Assembly: GCA_036320915.1 (NCBI GenBank)
Contig: JAXBDG010000017.1
Location: 496,001 to 560,000, forward strand
Direction of reading: 5' to 3'
Source: Linnemannia elongata
Lineage: Eukaryota; Mortierellomycota; Mortierellomycetes; Mortierellales; Mortierellaceae
DNA length: 64,000 bases
The stretch's first letter is position 1; the number at the start of each line of letters is the position of its first letter. The position numbers and the translations under genes are program-made. The notes beneath the pieces were generated by a model. It had not been told where the DNA came from. It saw nothing but the letters and a program-made list of their open reading frames with translations, and made no database searches. Shown here one piece after another: positions 22,917-35,540 of the stretch.

Positions 22917-24855
22917 TTATTTCCATCCATGATATTCTATATAATATGCTTCTTCAAGCTTACATAAACCAACACCTCTACTCCTCAACAAATCCCGGAT
23001 CTGTCTATCAACTGCCACATCTCGATTAAAATAACCACAATACACATTCTTCAGCCTCGGCCAATGATCCAACATCCACTGGATATCCTCTAGAGTCATC
23101 CTCTGCTGAATGTTAAGGTACTCCAAGCTTTCTATAGACTCACCCCAAGTCGAGAGGTGATCGAGGCCATAGGAAAGGTTGAGTTGGAGTTCGAAGGTGT
23201 TAGCGGGAGGAGCGTGGTTGTTGCACTTGAAGGTTTTGAGGTCTTGGAGACGTGCTAGTTGAGTATATACTGTTTTCTGCGCTTCCCTGGTTGTTGCTGT
23301 TGCTGTTGTTTGGTAGGAGGTGGGGATGCCGTCGAAGACGATGGCGAGGGAAAGGCGCTTTAGCTTGTGACAGGCCCAGTCTGTATTCCGTTTGAGGATC
23401 CTCGTCATGTTGACGGTTGCAGCAGCAAAGTCCTCCAAAACAGGGCAGGACTCCAATAGCTCAAAGATATTGTCGCTGGTAAGGCGGTGGCAGGACGAGA
23501 CGTGCAAGACGTTAATAGTCGTACACAGTCGCCTTGGCGGTGGCAATACTAAACTCGGAGGTGTGCAGAAGGGAAAACAAGGATCTAGCGGCTGATGGTG
23601 AATGGGCATGGCGCGGAAAGGAACGCGCTCCTGGACCAACTCCCGAAACGCCAGAGGGCCAAAGTGCGGACTAATCAATTTAAGATTCGTCAGCCGATGC
23701 AGGCGCTTCAAGAGCCGCGGGATGACCAAGTCCGGCACATACCTCCCCGTGGTTTCGATCGACTCGAGATGTGGTAAAGGCCACCACTCTCCTGGCCGAC
23801 CCTCGTCTTCCTCCGTCTCGTCGTTATCACCATTAACAGTCTTCCATCCGTATTTTCCTCTCAAACAGGGTGTGTCTCCAAGAAGTCCTCCAAAGAACCA
23901 GGCAACCTCATCCTCGTTCTGGACGTTCAATCGCTCTGACCGAGCAGCGTCCGACCGCGAATCGCCGCCACCAATCCATCGGAAATGCCGAGATTCACGC
24001 ATTTGCGGATCATCCTGGCCTGCCCAAAGACTGAAATCTTGATCGGATCCCGGAGGCGTAGTACAGATATGCATTGTAGCCCCAGTGTCGTGACTGCTGG
24101 GAGGGTCAGGGAGTCGTCCGCGTAAACTTCATCCGGCCATTCGTCAAAGGTGCACAAATCCAGTTTGACCGACCGAGAAGGGGTAGACCCTGTCGTCTTT
24201 GTCAAGGGAGGGGGAGTAGGATGTCTTCCAGTTTTGGGATCATGGGCATCAGCAACTCTTGCCGTTGTCAATGCGCGTTTAAGAGCCCTCGTATCACCTC
24301 CACATATCTCCCAAAACGCCTCCAACTGGCACAGCGACACATCCAAACAACCTAATTCCAGCGTTCTAACCCGCTGACATCTCCTTACAAGCTCCCACAC
24401 CTCCGTATTCACCACCCATTGTCGCTCCTTGGGCACCACAACCCTCACGGACAAATCCCTCAACGACTCCGCATTCGCCAACACCACCCCCACAAGCCTC
24501 CTCAAATTTTCTTCGTGATCCCTCGGATCAAATCGTCGATAGCCCTGCGTACAAATATGTAACTCCTGTAAGGTACCGCGAAAGCTGTGAGATAGTGTGG
24601 TGGGAAGGTATCGATGAGGCGGAGGCTTCGGATAAGGTGTTGGTGATGTGTGAGCGCTTGCTTGGATGGGATAAGGAATAGGTGTTTTGGTTTCTGAAGG
24701 GATTTGATGACGATGGCTGACCAGAGGTGTGGGGTGAATGCGTGGTGAAATGCGTGGGAGACGCGAATGCAGGCGTAGAGGTCTTTTGGAGTGAGGTGTT
24801 GGGTGATGAGGGGGAGAATCTCTGGTAGGTCGATCGCATGAGGGCGTGCTGGCAT
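22917..24855 (-). pseudogene. Frameshifted F-box/LRR-type gene, paralogue of the next gene
   Basis: Three successive frames together align along their length with the intact neighbour at 25142..27049. Frame A starts at 24855 with MPARPHAIDLPEI and an F-box-like segment, and runs to LTAF. Frame B continues with GTLQELHI after a shift at about 24572..24583. Frame C continues with RHFRWIGGGD after a shift at about 23988..23999 and reads to a stop at 22917. Each shift corresponds to one missing base relative to the paralogue. The 11-nt GT..AG segment at the first shift is too short for an intron. Later conserved blocks (FFGGLLGD, ESCPVLEDF, DIQWMLDHWPRLK) are intact, so the damage looks recent. 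Two single-base assembly errors cannot be excluded. Confidence 0.75.
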
Positions 24856-25017
24856 TGCGCTTTTCCTTCATTCACTCTTTTCGTGTGTAAGGGGTGTGTG
24901 TACTTGAGTGAAAGAAGTGTCGTTTCTTTACTTGGTGTCTGAAAGAGAGACTTTGAGAGGAAGGAGAAAAAGGCGGCGTGCTTTGGTGTCGTTTTGGGGC
25001 ATGAAAAACAAAGCAAG

Positions 25018-25040
25018 GTGTGTGTGTGTGTGTGTGTGTA
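25018..25040. repeat. TG dinucleotide microsatellite
   Basis: About ten TG units with one TA interruption lie in the 5' flank of the frameshifted F-box gene, between the two paralogues. Confidence 0.85.
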
Positions 25041-25141
25041 TGTGTGGATGGTGGCAAAAGTCAAAGCCCACACATTAATTCTGATCAACGGTAGATTGAT
25101 GTTGCTTTAAGTCAAAACGTCTCATTACTTTAATTCTGCTC

Positions 25142-27049
25142 TCAATTATACTCCCGTTTGATTCCATGACTGGTGAAGGTCTTCCAGATCTGCTTATCAA
25201 TACCTACGTCCGCATTGAGCGAGCTACCAGCGAACTTCTTCAAAGTAGGCCAATGATCAATTATCCATCGAGCGTCGTCCATCTCCATATTGGGACTACT
25301 GAAAGACAGATCCTCGATCGACCCACCCCATCCGGAGAGGAGCTCAAGGCCATGTCCGACTTTTAACTGCAGGATTTGGGCATCCGGGGGTGCATACCGA
25401 GAAGAGTGAAAAAAGGACTTGATCCGATTCAACTGTGCCAGCCGAGCAAACACCGCCCTTTCTAGTTCCTTTGTCGTCATAGCTGTTGGCGTGGCTGCTG
25501 TGGCTGTGGCTGTGGTCGATGGCGAGTCGCAGGCTGTGCTTGTTGTGATCGTGCTCTGGGTACTGGCAGTAGCAGCAGCAGCAGCTGTGGATGAAGAAGG
25601 GTCCGAGAATACGATCCCGATGAACAACTTCCTGATCCCGCGACAGACCCATTCTGGTCGGCTGAGGATGTTCGACATGTCGACGATCCCTGTACGGAAC
25701 TCCTCCAAGACAGGGCAAGACTCCAAGACCTGGTGGATATCGTCACTTGGGATAAGACGGCTGAACGAGAGATCCAGAATTTTCAACGTCGTGCAGAGTT
25801 TGTATGACAACATAGGTGCTGCTCTTGCTGCTAGGGGTGGTGGTGGCGACAAAAGTGATGAAGGATGTGCTGGATCCCGAGCCCATTGAAGGGGAACCCG
25901 CTTTCGAAATAGCTCCTCCATGGTCAGGTGACTCAACAGTGGGTTTCTCCATCGAAGGGTCTCTAATCGATAAAGACGTCTCAACAGCCGCGCAGAGGTA
26001 AAGTCCGAGATATTTTTCCATGGAAGATCAATCGTTTCCAGATATGGCCACAATGCACCTGTCGCACCTCCAGTATCATCGTCCATCCTTTCAACAATCC
26101 TCCAATGCCTCTCAGGTCCCTTAGAAATGTCTCCAAGGAGTCCTGCAAAGAACCAGTCCGTCATACTCCTGCTTTGGTAATTCCACCGTTTAGCCCGCAA
26201 GAGGTCCGCTCGATCGTCGCCGCCGCTCCAAGTTAAACATCGTAGATTTTGGCACCTCTGTATCAATCTGCCCTGTGCGTAGTTGGACATGCACTCTTTG
26301 TTTCTTGGCCCCTTGCCGTCGAAGTTCAAGGAGGTGATGAAAGGGAGCGTGAATGACTCGTCGTCGCAAAGATCGTCAGTCCATTCGTTCATGACGCAAA
26401 AGTTCAGCGCGACTGACCGTTGTGGCAAGGACGTTGTCAACGCCAAGGAGTGTCCTGCTCCATAACTATCGCCACCACCACCACTATAGTCGGCTCCACA
26501 GATTTCCCAAAAGTGCCCCATCGTCCACAGCGACAGCGATAGGTTTCCTATCTCCAACGTCCTGACCTGTCGACACTGTGCCAACGCCTCCCAGAGCTCC
26601 TCCTGCTTATAGTCAGATTGATCGGGAATGGTGATGTTGACTTTCAGGTGCCTGAGGCTGTTGGCGTTCATAGTAATGGTCCTCAAGATATGGCGAAAAG
26701 TGCCGTTAAAGATTCCAGAGTCGTACCGAGCGTTGTACAGTGCCGTTACGTGTAGTTCCCGGAGTGTATCCTCAAATGCTGTGAGGTAGTTGTGTGGGAA
26801 GACCTCGAGGAGGTGAAGTGTCTGGATGAGGTACTTGTATCTTGTCATGGCCTGTTGACTGGGAAACCGGATACAACATTTGGGGGGGTTGGGCCGTTGA
26901 ACTAGGATAGTTGACCAAAGGTGTGGAGCGAATGAGAGGTGGAATGAGTGACAGACCTGAATGCAGGCGTAGAGGTCTTTGTGGGTGAGGTGTTGGCTTA
27001 TGAGAGCGAGGATCTCGGGGAGATCAAGAGCGTGCGGTTGTGGTGGCAT
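25142..27049 (-). CDS. F-box protein with LRR-like repeats
   Basis: A single open frame of 635 aa begins at ATG 27049 (MPPQPHALDLPEI). The frame stays open further upstream, but this ATG matches the start of the neighbouring paralogue, including the preceding AAAGCGC. Residues 6-50 (LPEILALISQHLTHKDLYACIQV...) fit an F-box, which recruits substrates to SCF ubiquitin ligases through Skp1. The rest has irregular leucine-rich motifs (VRTLEIGNLSLSL, KILDLSFSRL, VLESCPVLEEF, WIIDHWPTLKKF), as in the Mortierella-type F-box/LRR proteins. A low-complexity Ser/Thr/Ala insertion lies near residues 480-530 and is shorter in the paralogue. The substrate is unknown. The F-box call rests on pattern only. 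Confidence 0.8.
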   Translation of the reverse strand: MPPQPHALDLPEILALISQHLTHKDLYACIQVCHSFHLSFAPHLWSTILVQRPNPPKCCIRFPSQQAMTRYKYLIQTLHLLEVFPHNYLTAFEDTLRELHVTALYNARYDSGIFNGTFRHILRTITMNANSLRHLKVNITIPDQSDYKQEELWEALAQCRQVRTLEIGNLSLSLWTMGHFWEICGADYSGGGGDSYGAGHSLALTTSLPQRSVALNFCVMNEWTDDLCDDESFTLPFITSLNFDGKGPRNKECMSNYAQGRLIQRCQNLRCLTWSGGDDRADLLRAKRWNYQSRSMTDWFFAGLLGDISKGPERHWRIVERMDDDTGGATGALWPYLETIDLPWKNISDFTSARLLRRLYRLETLRWRNPLLSHLTMEELFRKRVPLQWARDPAHPSSLLSPPPPLAARAAPMLSYKLCTTLKILDLSFSRLIPSDDIHQVLESCPVLEEFRTGIVDMSNILSRPEWVCRGIRKLFIGIVFSDPSSSTAAAAATASTQSTITTSTACDSPSTTATATAATPTAMTTKELERAVFARLAQLNRIKSFFHSSRYAPPDAQILQLKVGHGLELLSGWGGSIEDLSFSSPNMEMDDARWIIDHWPTLKKFAGSSLNADVGIDKQIWKTFTSHGIKREYN

Positions 27050-29005
27050 CGCGCTTTTTTCTTTTATGACTGTTAACGTGTTTGAGAGTGTGGGTGCGAA
27101 TAAGAATTGTTTTGTATTTCGTTTTGATAGGAGGGAGAGGGTGTGGGTGGGTTGTGAAAAGGGAGAAGATAGAGTCAGGGCACGCTCTTTTATGAAAAGG
27201 AAGTACTGGTACAAAATAGGCGGCGTCTCTGGTGTCGTTTAGGAGATCAATTGCCCCTCTCTCATTCACTCTCTCTCTCCCTCTCTCTCCTCCGTGATCT
27301 TTTCTACCCTATTACCTGTCTTCATGGCTTTTCTTAATGCAAAATTTGCCCTTCACCAGAGCTGTCCATGGCTATTGTCCAAATATTATTTCTGATGCCT
27401 GCAGTCAGTGAGACAGACAGAGTTATCAGTGACGGTTCATGAATGAGAGCCTATTCCATGGTTTTATCCTGATTTAGAGTGATAAAAAGCGACACACTGA
27501 ATAGTCGACAGAACTCTTTCATTTTTCACGCACGCCTGGCCAAAGCTTGCGGGATGGCTAGGTGAAGACTGAGGGAGCAAAAGTATAAACAAATGGAAAA
27601 TATAGAACACTTTGACTTTACCTAACGATTTGATGTCGTTTTACTCAATTGAAGGTAGAGCCATTGACCCTTTGTATTGTATCGCATCCATACGCTTCTC
27701 AGCATGCTATACATTTCTGTTCAATAGTTGCTTCAGGTGATAAATGGGTATCCTTTCAGTCGCTCATCAATTTTTAGCACGCCACCAATTTTGATAACAG
27801 TCACCATGATTCTTTTTGGACCCTTCGTTACATCACCTTTCTCCTACCATCAACAATGCCCTCATCGTGATCAATAGAAACTCGATTCATCAAACATCAC
27901 TCCAGTAAGCCTCACTATCATCAGCACAGGCAAGACAATTACTTCTGGAAGGTTTTGCCTTTACTCCGTGGTCTGTGGTCTCTACTCTCACCCACCTCCC
28001 GCTTCACTCAAAAACCCAGCCAACAACAGTGTTTCTGACATTTGGATTTTTCAGTTAACGTAAAGGCTAGCACAGCCGCCTCGCTTGAACGTTTTCAGCT
28101 GCGGGGATGAACAAGAGGAGGAGAGGTGAGATACAATGCAAGTCTGAGTCGGAGAAATGGTGTGTGTGTGTGCGTCTGTGTGATGACTATGAAAAAGCGT
28201 TCAATGTGAGGAACGATCTTTTCAAGGTGCGAGTGTACATGCACATTTGCTTGTGGTATCAATTGCGGCTAGTCTTTCGTTGGTTCGATTGTTCCTTGTT
28301 GTATATTGACTCAAAGGGGAAAAAAGCGGCGATGAGTACTACAGTAACGTTATTATTGAGCGTGGGACTTTGTCATTCTCGTCAACAGCTAAAAAAATAA
28401 CAAGAAAAGAAAAAGGGAGGCAGGGACATTACTCAATTTGTCCAGTACTGAATCATTGACGTCGATATGGTGAGAACTTCTTTTTTTTTCACTCCTGCGG
28501 AATTTATCTTCAAAGAGTACATACCCCTTCTCTTATCTTTCTTAAATGGCTTTACTGCGGGGGAGAACTGATGACACACATATTCTCACAGGAGGGAAAG
28601 TAGAGCGAGAGTTCGTCGCTCATGAGCGGATGTCAGAGAACAGGCTGAGTAGTTAGATGTATTCTTTGTTGGTATGTTTTTTTCTTTCCCTTGAAGACAA
28701 CCTTTCTATTGTTGTCCATGAGAGTCAAACCTAAAAAAGTCCGGACTTTTTTCTTCTTGTTCTTGTTCTTGGTGCACAACTCCTGAACTCTCTTGTGTCC
28801 AGAACCCTTTATTACCGATAAATACTTGTTCGCCTTTCTTGCTTTCCTTTTTTCTTTCTTCCTTCCCCATCTCTTTTCTCGATCTCTCCCCCAATCCTTC
28901 CCTCCTTCCACCCTATCCCCTCCTCTCCCAAGTACTTACCTCTTGCAGTCGTTAATCATTGATCGGCCTCATCGTCACTCTCACTTACTCATTCATTCAT
29001 ACAGC
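27050..29005. other. Divergent intergenic region F-box gene / ABC transporter 1
   Basis: These 1.96 kb separate two divergent starts. A CT-rich stretch lies at 27258..27295 and another at 28820..28930 before the transporter start. An ATG-initiated frame at 28107..28400 (97 codons) has no recognisable features. No RNA gene was recognised. Confidence 0.5.
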
Positions 29006-32000
29006 ATGTCGATATCCGCAATATCGGGGCCATCTATATGGAGCCACATCCAATCGCATTCCAGTCCCCACTATTCAACCAGTTCCATGACTCTCAATAG
29101 CAACACCACCCCCCACGATCCAACAAAGATTTGGATCAACTATCTCATGAGCCACGGAGGATACCTCACCCTTCTGGGAGTTCCTTCTCTCTTCGCCATC
29201 ATCGCAAATATCGGACGCATTCGCTGGTTAAACTACAACCGCAGAGCCCATTGTTATGGCAGAACCAACCTGATCTACTGGCCCACTCAATTGTTCATCA
29301 TCCTTGCGGCGCTTGTCTTGATCTCACTTGCTGGTAGTTTGGAATGGCACCACTCGGACTCCGATGGCATGTTGGCAGGCGTGTTGTTGACTTTCGCTGC
29401 TTGTGTAAGTATTTTCTTTGATGTCTATGTTTATGCATGTGGAATTATTTTGTATTTCCATTCGTTCCCCTGGATCTGTTGCCCTTCTCCCCTATTAAAA
29501 AAAGGAACACCAGAAAAAAATGCTGACCCAATGGTACCTTTGAAAATTCTCCTTTTTAGTTGACAGCGCTTCCCTTGAATGCTGCTGCGCATCGCTTCGA
29601 GACTCGTTCGTCGGATTACCTCTTCTCGTTTCTCACCATAACAGCGTCGACCTCCCTGATTACCCTCTACATCCTCTCAGAGTCTGACCCATGGCCTACA
29701 TCGACCTTTGATCATTTCTCCTACTTCGCCATGGCCATCATGTGTGCTCTCCTCGTCGAGTCCTTCCCTCGCACGGCGACCAAGGTCCAACGGCTCGCCC
29801 GCGAAAAGGAAAATTTGAGTGATTACCAGCAGGCCAATCTCTTTTCCCGCCTCAGTTATCATTACTACCAACGGATCGTCAGTATCGGAGCAAGGCGTCC
29901 CCTCACCGGAGATGATCTGGTCAATACCATTCCTGCTAAACTGCTGACGAACGTTAACTACCAGCAAGTGGTCGCCTACTGGGAGAGAAATAAGGAGCGA
30001 GCTCAGGCTAAGGGTAAGAAGCCCTCTTTCCTGTGGACAGTCCTGGATGCCTACAAGGGTGAGATCTCTGTGATGCTCATCTACCGTCATATCGGCTTTG
30101 CCTTCCTTTATGTCCCTCCTTTGCTGTTCGGTCAGTTGCTTCAGTTCATCGACGACTATTCGGCAGCGGTTCGTGAGGGATCCCCCCCTCCGCCGATGAA
30201 GATTGGATTCATGATCGCAGGAGGCATGTTCTTTTTCAATCTGGTCAGTACCTTTGTGCTCTGTATTGCCTTCCAGGGCAATACGGATTTGGGTCTCCAA
30301 GCTCGTGCAGCGACAATTGCAATGATTTATCGCAAGTCGCTTCGCCTATCCCCTCAGGCTAAGCTATCGTGTACTCTGGGCGAGATTACCAACCATATGT
30401 CTGTCGATGCTGAGCGTTGGATCGATGCCTCGATTTTCTTGCCCTTGCTTATCACCGTCCCGTAAGTATCTTTCAATTGCTATTTTGGATGTGTGGTTTG
30501 CTTTTCCAGACAGCAGACTTTAACGGATCCGTGTGTATCAGACATGAATGGTCCGTTTGTTGCAGCTCTGTTGTTATCTCGTCACTCGTTACTGACCTCT
30601 CTCTCCCTCATCCCCCCCCCCCCTCTCTTTTCTTTCCACTCTTGATTCCTTTTCTTTCTGTTTTCCCTCTCCTTATTCATAGATTCGAGTTGGCTATTTC
30701 GATCTACCTTCTCTATCAACTGCTCGGATGGTCGCTGTTGGCTGGACTGGCTGTCTTTGCTATCTTGGTCCCCATCCAAGCCAAGATGGCCAGTGTCATG
30801 AACAGATTCCAGGACGAGAAGCTCAAGTGGATGGACAGCCGTCTCCGCCTTATGACTGAGATCCTAACCAACATCAAGATCGTCAAGTTGTACAACTGGT
30901 ATGTTTTCTTTCCGTTTTTTTTTCTTTTGTTGGGCTTAGTGATGATGAGAGAAAAAAAATCTTTCCCGAGACCACGCACCTTAATATGCTCTTCTTTCTT
31001 GTCCGTCGTTTTACTATCTTCAGGGAGGTGCCCTTCCGCAAAAAGATCGATGTCCTCCGCGCTAAAGAGTTGAAGGCTCTTAAAGGCTTGGCAACTATCG
31101 GCTCCTTGTTGGCAATCGTCTTTTCTTCCATCACCCTGCTCATGGCCCTGGTCACCTTCACTGTCTATGCCTACATTGGCGGTCCCAACATGACCCCTGG
31201 AAAGCTGAACTCGGAAATCATCTTCGTCAGTATCACCCTCTTTAGTATCATGAACCGCCCTCTTGGACTTGTCGCCCATATGATCTCCAAGACCATCGCT
31301 GTCAATGTCGCCATGAAGCGTATCCAGAACTTTTTGCTCATGGTAAGGCATTCTTAATTCTAATGGTATCTAACATAATGGACAACATGTTCATATCAAA
31401 TTACTAACAACGGTCATCTTTATATCATGTAGGAGGAGATCGATACATCAATCGTTAACCGCTATAGCCGCCGGACAGGGTCACTGGCCTGTGGACAGGA
31501 CGATGAGCCCGTCTTGGCTGTCAACATTGAGCAAGGCACCTTTTCTTGGGAGAAAGAGGAACCCACCATCTCAACCTCAGCCGTCGAGCAGGATATATCG
31601 TCATTGGGCGAGAGACAGCCTCTTCTTTCAGCTGCCAGGACTCAACCTCAATCGGCAATTGCTGTCAAGGCGACCCTAACCAACATCAACCTTCGCGTCC
31701 CCGAAGGTCATTTGACCGCCATTGTTGGACGTATTGGTCAGGGCAAGTCCTCGCTGATGAGCGCCATCATGGGAGAAATGTACAAGTTGCATGGATCTGT
31801 CACTGTATATGGTGATCTCGCTTATGTCCCCCAACAGGCATGGATCATCAACGCCACCGTAAGTGCACAAATCGTGAACCTCATTGTGTACACAATGGAT
31901 TTATAGCTATATGCATGTTGCTAACCTTGTTTTCCGTTTGTATTAATTAGGTTCGAGATAACATTCTCTTCGGAAAGGCATTCGACCAAGACTTGTACAA

Positions 32001-34728
32001 CAGCGTTATTTATGCTTCTGGATTGAAGCCTGACTTTGAGATGCTATCCGCTGGCGACCAAACTGAGATTGGAGAGCGCGGCATCAACTTGTCAGGAGGT
32101 CAAAAGCAGCGTGTCTCTTTGGCCCGCGCAGCCTACCAGGATGCCGATATCTATATCTTGGACGATCCTCTCAGTGCCGTTGATGCCCACGTCGATCAAC
32201 ACCTGTGGAAGAACTTGCTTGGACCAGAAGGATTGCTCAAGGACAAGACCCGCCTCTTGGTCACCCATGGAATTCACCATTTAGAGAATGTCGATCAGAT
32301 TGTGGTCTTGAAGGATGGAGTCATCTCGGAGACAGGCGAGTACCAGCACTTAATGAATGCTCGCGGGGCATTTTACCAGTTGATCAAGGACTTTTCTGTC
32401 GTCAAGAAGAAGAAGCAAAACAACAAGCTAGGGACTCGACAGGAACAACTTGCAGGGGACAATGGAAGTGAGTCCACTGCCAATGCGTCTGCTAGTAGCA
32501 GCATTCGCAAGTCTGGTAGCGGCAGTGACACTGAGGGTGAAAGCGAGTCCAGCGAGAGGAAAATTCATGCTGACAAGGCCATGGTTCCTTCAAAGAAGCC
32601 AGCTCCTGTTGAGGACTCCAAGGATGACGTTGGGGAGCTTATTGCTGATGAACGGATGGAGGAAGGCAAGGTTGGCTGGAAAATCGCCCTCATATATGCC
32701 AAGGCTGCGTAAGTCATGCATTCTTGCTTGTTCGACATTGCAACTGTTCAATTCATTTAAGCGAACATATGTACTAATCTATTGCATATATCTTTCGATC
32801 CCATATCAGATCTCTACGCAATGCCATATTCTGTCTTGTCTTGTTCGCGTTGTCCCAGGCTTGTCACGTCAGCACCAACTTTTGGCTTCGTTTCTGGATC
32901 AGCGACACAGAGGAGCGCGACCGTTCAGGACAAGTCGGACGCCCTGTCTCTTACTATCTCCAAGGTTACGGCATGCTCGTCCTCCTCTACATGGTCCTGA
33001 ACATCACTGAAAACTATGTCACCGTAGCCGTCTGTGGTATCCGGGCTTCCAGGGTCATTCACGAGAACCTCTTGGACCGTGTCCTTCGTCTGCCCATGGC
33101 CTTTTTCGATGTCACTCCGTAAGTTGCGCTTACGTGTTGAATGACGTGGTCGTTGTTACGTGCTCTTTGTTCGAATGGTAACTGACACGTCTGGCATTTC
33201 TTGTATATATAGAATGGGTCGTATTGTCAACAGGTTTTCGTCTGACATTTACTCGATCGACTTGCAGATGCCTGAAGAATGGAATGATCTGTTTAGATTT
33301 GTAGCCATTATTTTAGGAACGCTCTTTGTCATCGCTTATTCGACCCCAGTCTTCCTGCTCGCTATCCCTCCCTTGGTGTTGACCTACTTTTGGGTCCAGG
33401 GCTACTTTATCAAAAGTTCTGGTTCCCTCAAGCGTCTCTACTCTGTCTCAAAGTCACCGCTCTACCAGCATTTCAGCGAGACCTTGACCGGCGTTTCGAC
33501 TATCCGCGTGATGAAGGGCTTGCAGAACCAGTTTGTTGAAGAGAACGAGCGCCGTGGAGATTTGATCGGAAACCGATTCAATGCTTACTGTCTCGACAAC
33601 CGATGGCTGCAGGTCCGTCTCGAGGCACTTGGTGCTTGTACTGTCTTTATCGCGGCCGCCTTGGCTGTCTGGAATGCTGGATCCTTGGATCCTTCTTTGG
33701 TTGGTCTGGCGCTGAGCTATTCGTTAAGCATGGTTCAGTACATCAACTATATGGTCCGTACTGTCAGTGAGGTTCAGAACGTCTTGGTCTCTGTCGAGCG
33801 TGTGGATGAGTATACCCAGAAACCTACCGAGGCCCCCGTTGAGACTGGAGTCGACTTGCCCAAGAACTGGCCTTCTCAGGGTCAGATCGTCTTCAAAAAC
33901 TACTGCGCTCGTTACCGGGAGGGGTTGGACTTGGTCGTCAAGGATATTTCGTTCACTGTCGCACCCACAGAGAAGGTTGGCATTGTTGGTCGTACCGGTG
34001 CTGGCAAGTCTTCGTTGACCCTGGCGCTGTTCCGTATCATTGAAGCGGCTGACAGCTACTGGGCCAAGGCTAGCGATCCCAGCTTTAGCGCAGCTGAGCG
34101 CCGGTTTATGGATACTGTCCAGCAGACATTTTCAACTGACGGAGCGGGTAGTGGTGGATCGATTGAGATTGATGGTGTTGACATCTCGACGCTTGGATTG
34201 AGGGACCTCCGCCAGCACTTGTCGATTATCCCTCAGGATCCTACCCTGTTTGCTGGTACTGTCCGGGACAACTTGGATCCCTTTGGGGAGCATACGGACA
34301 GGGATCTGTGGGAGGCTCTCGAGCGCGCCCATCTCAAGTCGCATATCTCAGCCCTCGCTGGCGGCCTGTCCTTTGAGGTCGCCCAGAATGGAGATAACTT
34401 TTCGGTGGGCCAGCGGTCGTTGATCTGTCTCGCCCGCGCGCTCCTCCGCAAGACCAAGGTATTGGTCCTTGATGAGGCCACGGCTGCTGTGGATGTCGAG
34501 ACGGACGATTTGATTCAGAAGACGATCCGCAAGGAGTTCAAGGACAGGACGATTCTGACGATTGCGCATCGTATCAAGACGGTGATGGATTCGGATAAGA
34601 TCCTGGTGTTGGAGAAGGGACGCGTTCAGGAATTCGAGTCGCCTAGGACATTGTTGACTAGGAAGGAGTCCTTGTTTTATCAGCTTGCTGAACAGGCTGG
34701 TGAAATCGATACGCCTCATCATCTGTAG
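29006..34728 (+). CDS. ABCC (MRP/YCF1-type) ABC transporter 1
   Basis: Eight exons (29006..29404, 29560..30461, 30683..30898, 31024..31342, 31433..31858, 31951..32708, 32810..33118, 33213..34728) give 1614 aa. The order is TMD0-TMD1-NBD1-TMD2-NBD2. NBD1 has Walker [10 protein letters not shown] (about residue 710), signature LSGGQKQRV (about 800) and Walker [16 protein letters not shown]2 has GRTGAGKSS (about 1367), an atypical signature region NFSVGQRSL (about 1505) and [16 protein letters not shown] pumps of this layout move glutathione conjugates or other organic anions out of the cytosol, often into the vacuole. The linker after NBD1 is Ser/Lys/Glu-rich. Unlike its tandem neighbour, no small N-terminal exon with the FCGDLEGWGP motif was found, so the true start could lie further upstream. 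Confidence 0.93.
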
Positions 34729-35540
34729 GCCGTTAAAAAGCACGCCATCTTTTACTTTTCGTTTCATCTTTAGCATATACACAATCCAGCAGTGTTTTCT
34801 TTCATTCACATTCCTAAACTGTACTATAGGTTATTTTTTTTTTAGAAAAAGTATCATATTTAGAAGTAAAGAATGATTTTCAGGTTTTTCTTTTCGTCTA
34901 CTGCGCGGGCGTTGGACTTTTTTTTTTCTTTCTATTCTCTGACAAGAGAAGGGGCTTTGCTTGATGAGAGCTCAAGGGTCTGGACGTTCTTGTAGCCAGA
35001 CGAGCGGGAAACGAACGGCGGCAGATGCAAAATCCAAGAAGGTGAAAAAAAAAGAGCAACTCTGTCTGTTTATGGGAAAGTAAGTACATCTGCCTGATTA
35101 TTTTTTGCTGCGTTTGTTTCGTTCAAGGCCAGACGGATGTTTATCTGTTGCAGTTACACGCGATGAATCATATTATATCGTTGTGCAGGTACTCCATTCT
35201 CCTTTCGTGTCCAATTGCATGTGTGCGTTCGTTCACACATTTTATCCAACTTAAAGTTGGGCGTTCGTCTGTTGGAGCAAAAAAAAATACAGCACAGAAG
35301 ACCCAACAGAGGGAATGAGGAGAGGGCACCGAACCTATTGGAGCAAAATTTCACATATGGACAGAGCTAAGAAAAAAAGCATAAATGATCGTCCCTTCAC
35401 CCTCGTTTCCTTCTCTCTCACGCTCTTTCTTTTTCACCCCATTTACTTCTATTATCCTCTGTCTTGTACTACTCTCTCTCTCTCTCTCTCTCTCTCTTTG
35501 TCAACGACACGGACGCTATAGAAAAATAGATAGTGGTTAC
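34729..35540. other. Intergenic region between the tandem ABC transporters
   Basis: These 812 bp hold the 3' flank of transporter 1 and the leader of transporter 2, including a CT microsatellite at about 35470..35497. No gene is seen. Confidence 0.55.

Noticed and set aside
24572..24582. GT...AG segment of 11 nt at the first frameshift of the F-box gene
   Set aside because: It is far below the size of any spliceosomal intron, and its removal would delete residues conserved in the paralogue.
25443..25746. Plus- and minus-strand frames within the Ser/Thr/Ala stretch of the F-box gene
   Set aside because: They are shadows produced by GCT/ACA-type repeats in the real coding frame.
27050..27214. 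55-residue N-terminal extension of the intact F-box protein
   Set aside because: The paralogue begins at the ATG matching 27049, with a conserved AAAGCGC just upstream; the extension has no counterpart.
28107..28400. 97-codon ATG-initiated frame upstream of ABC transporter 1
   Set aside because: No family resemblance; the frame is consistent with chance in this interval.
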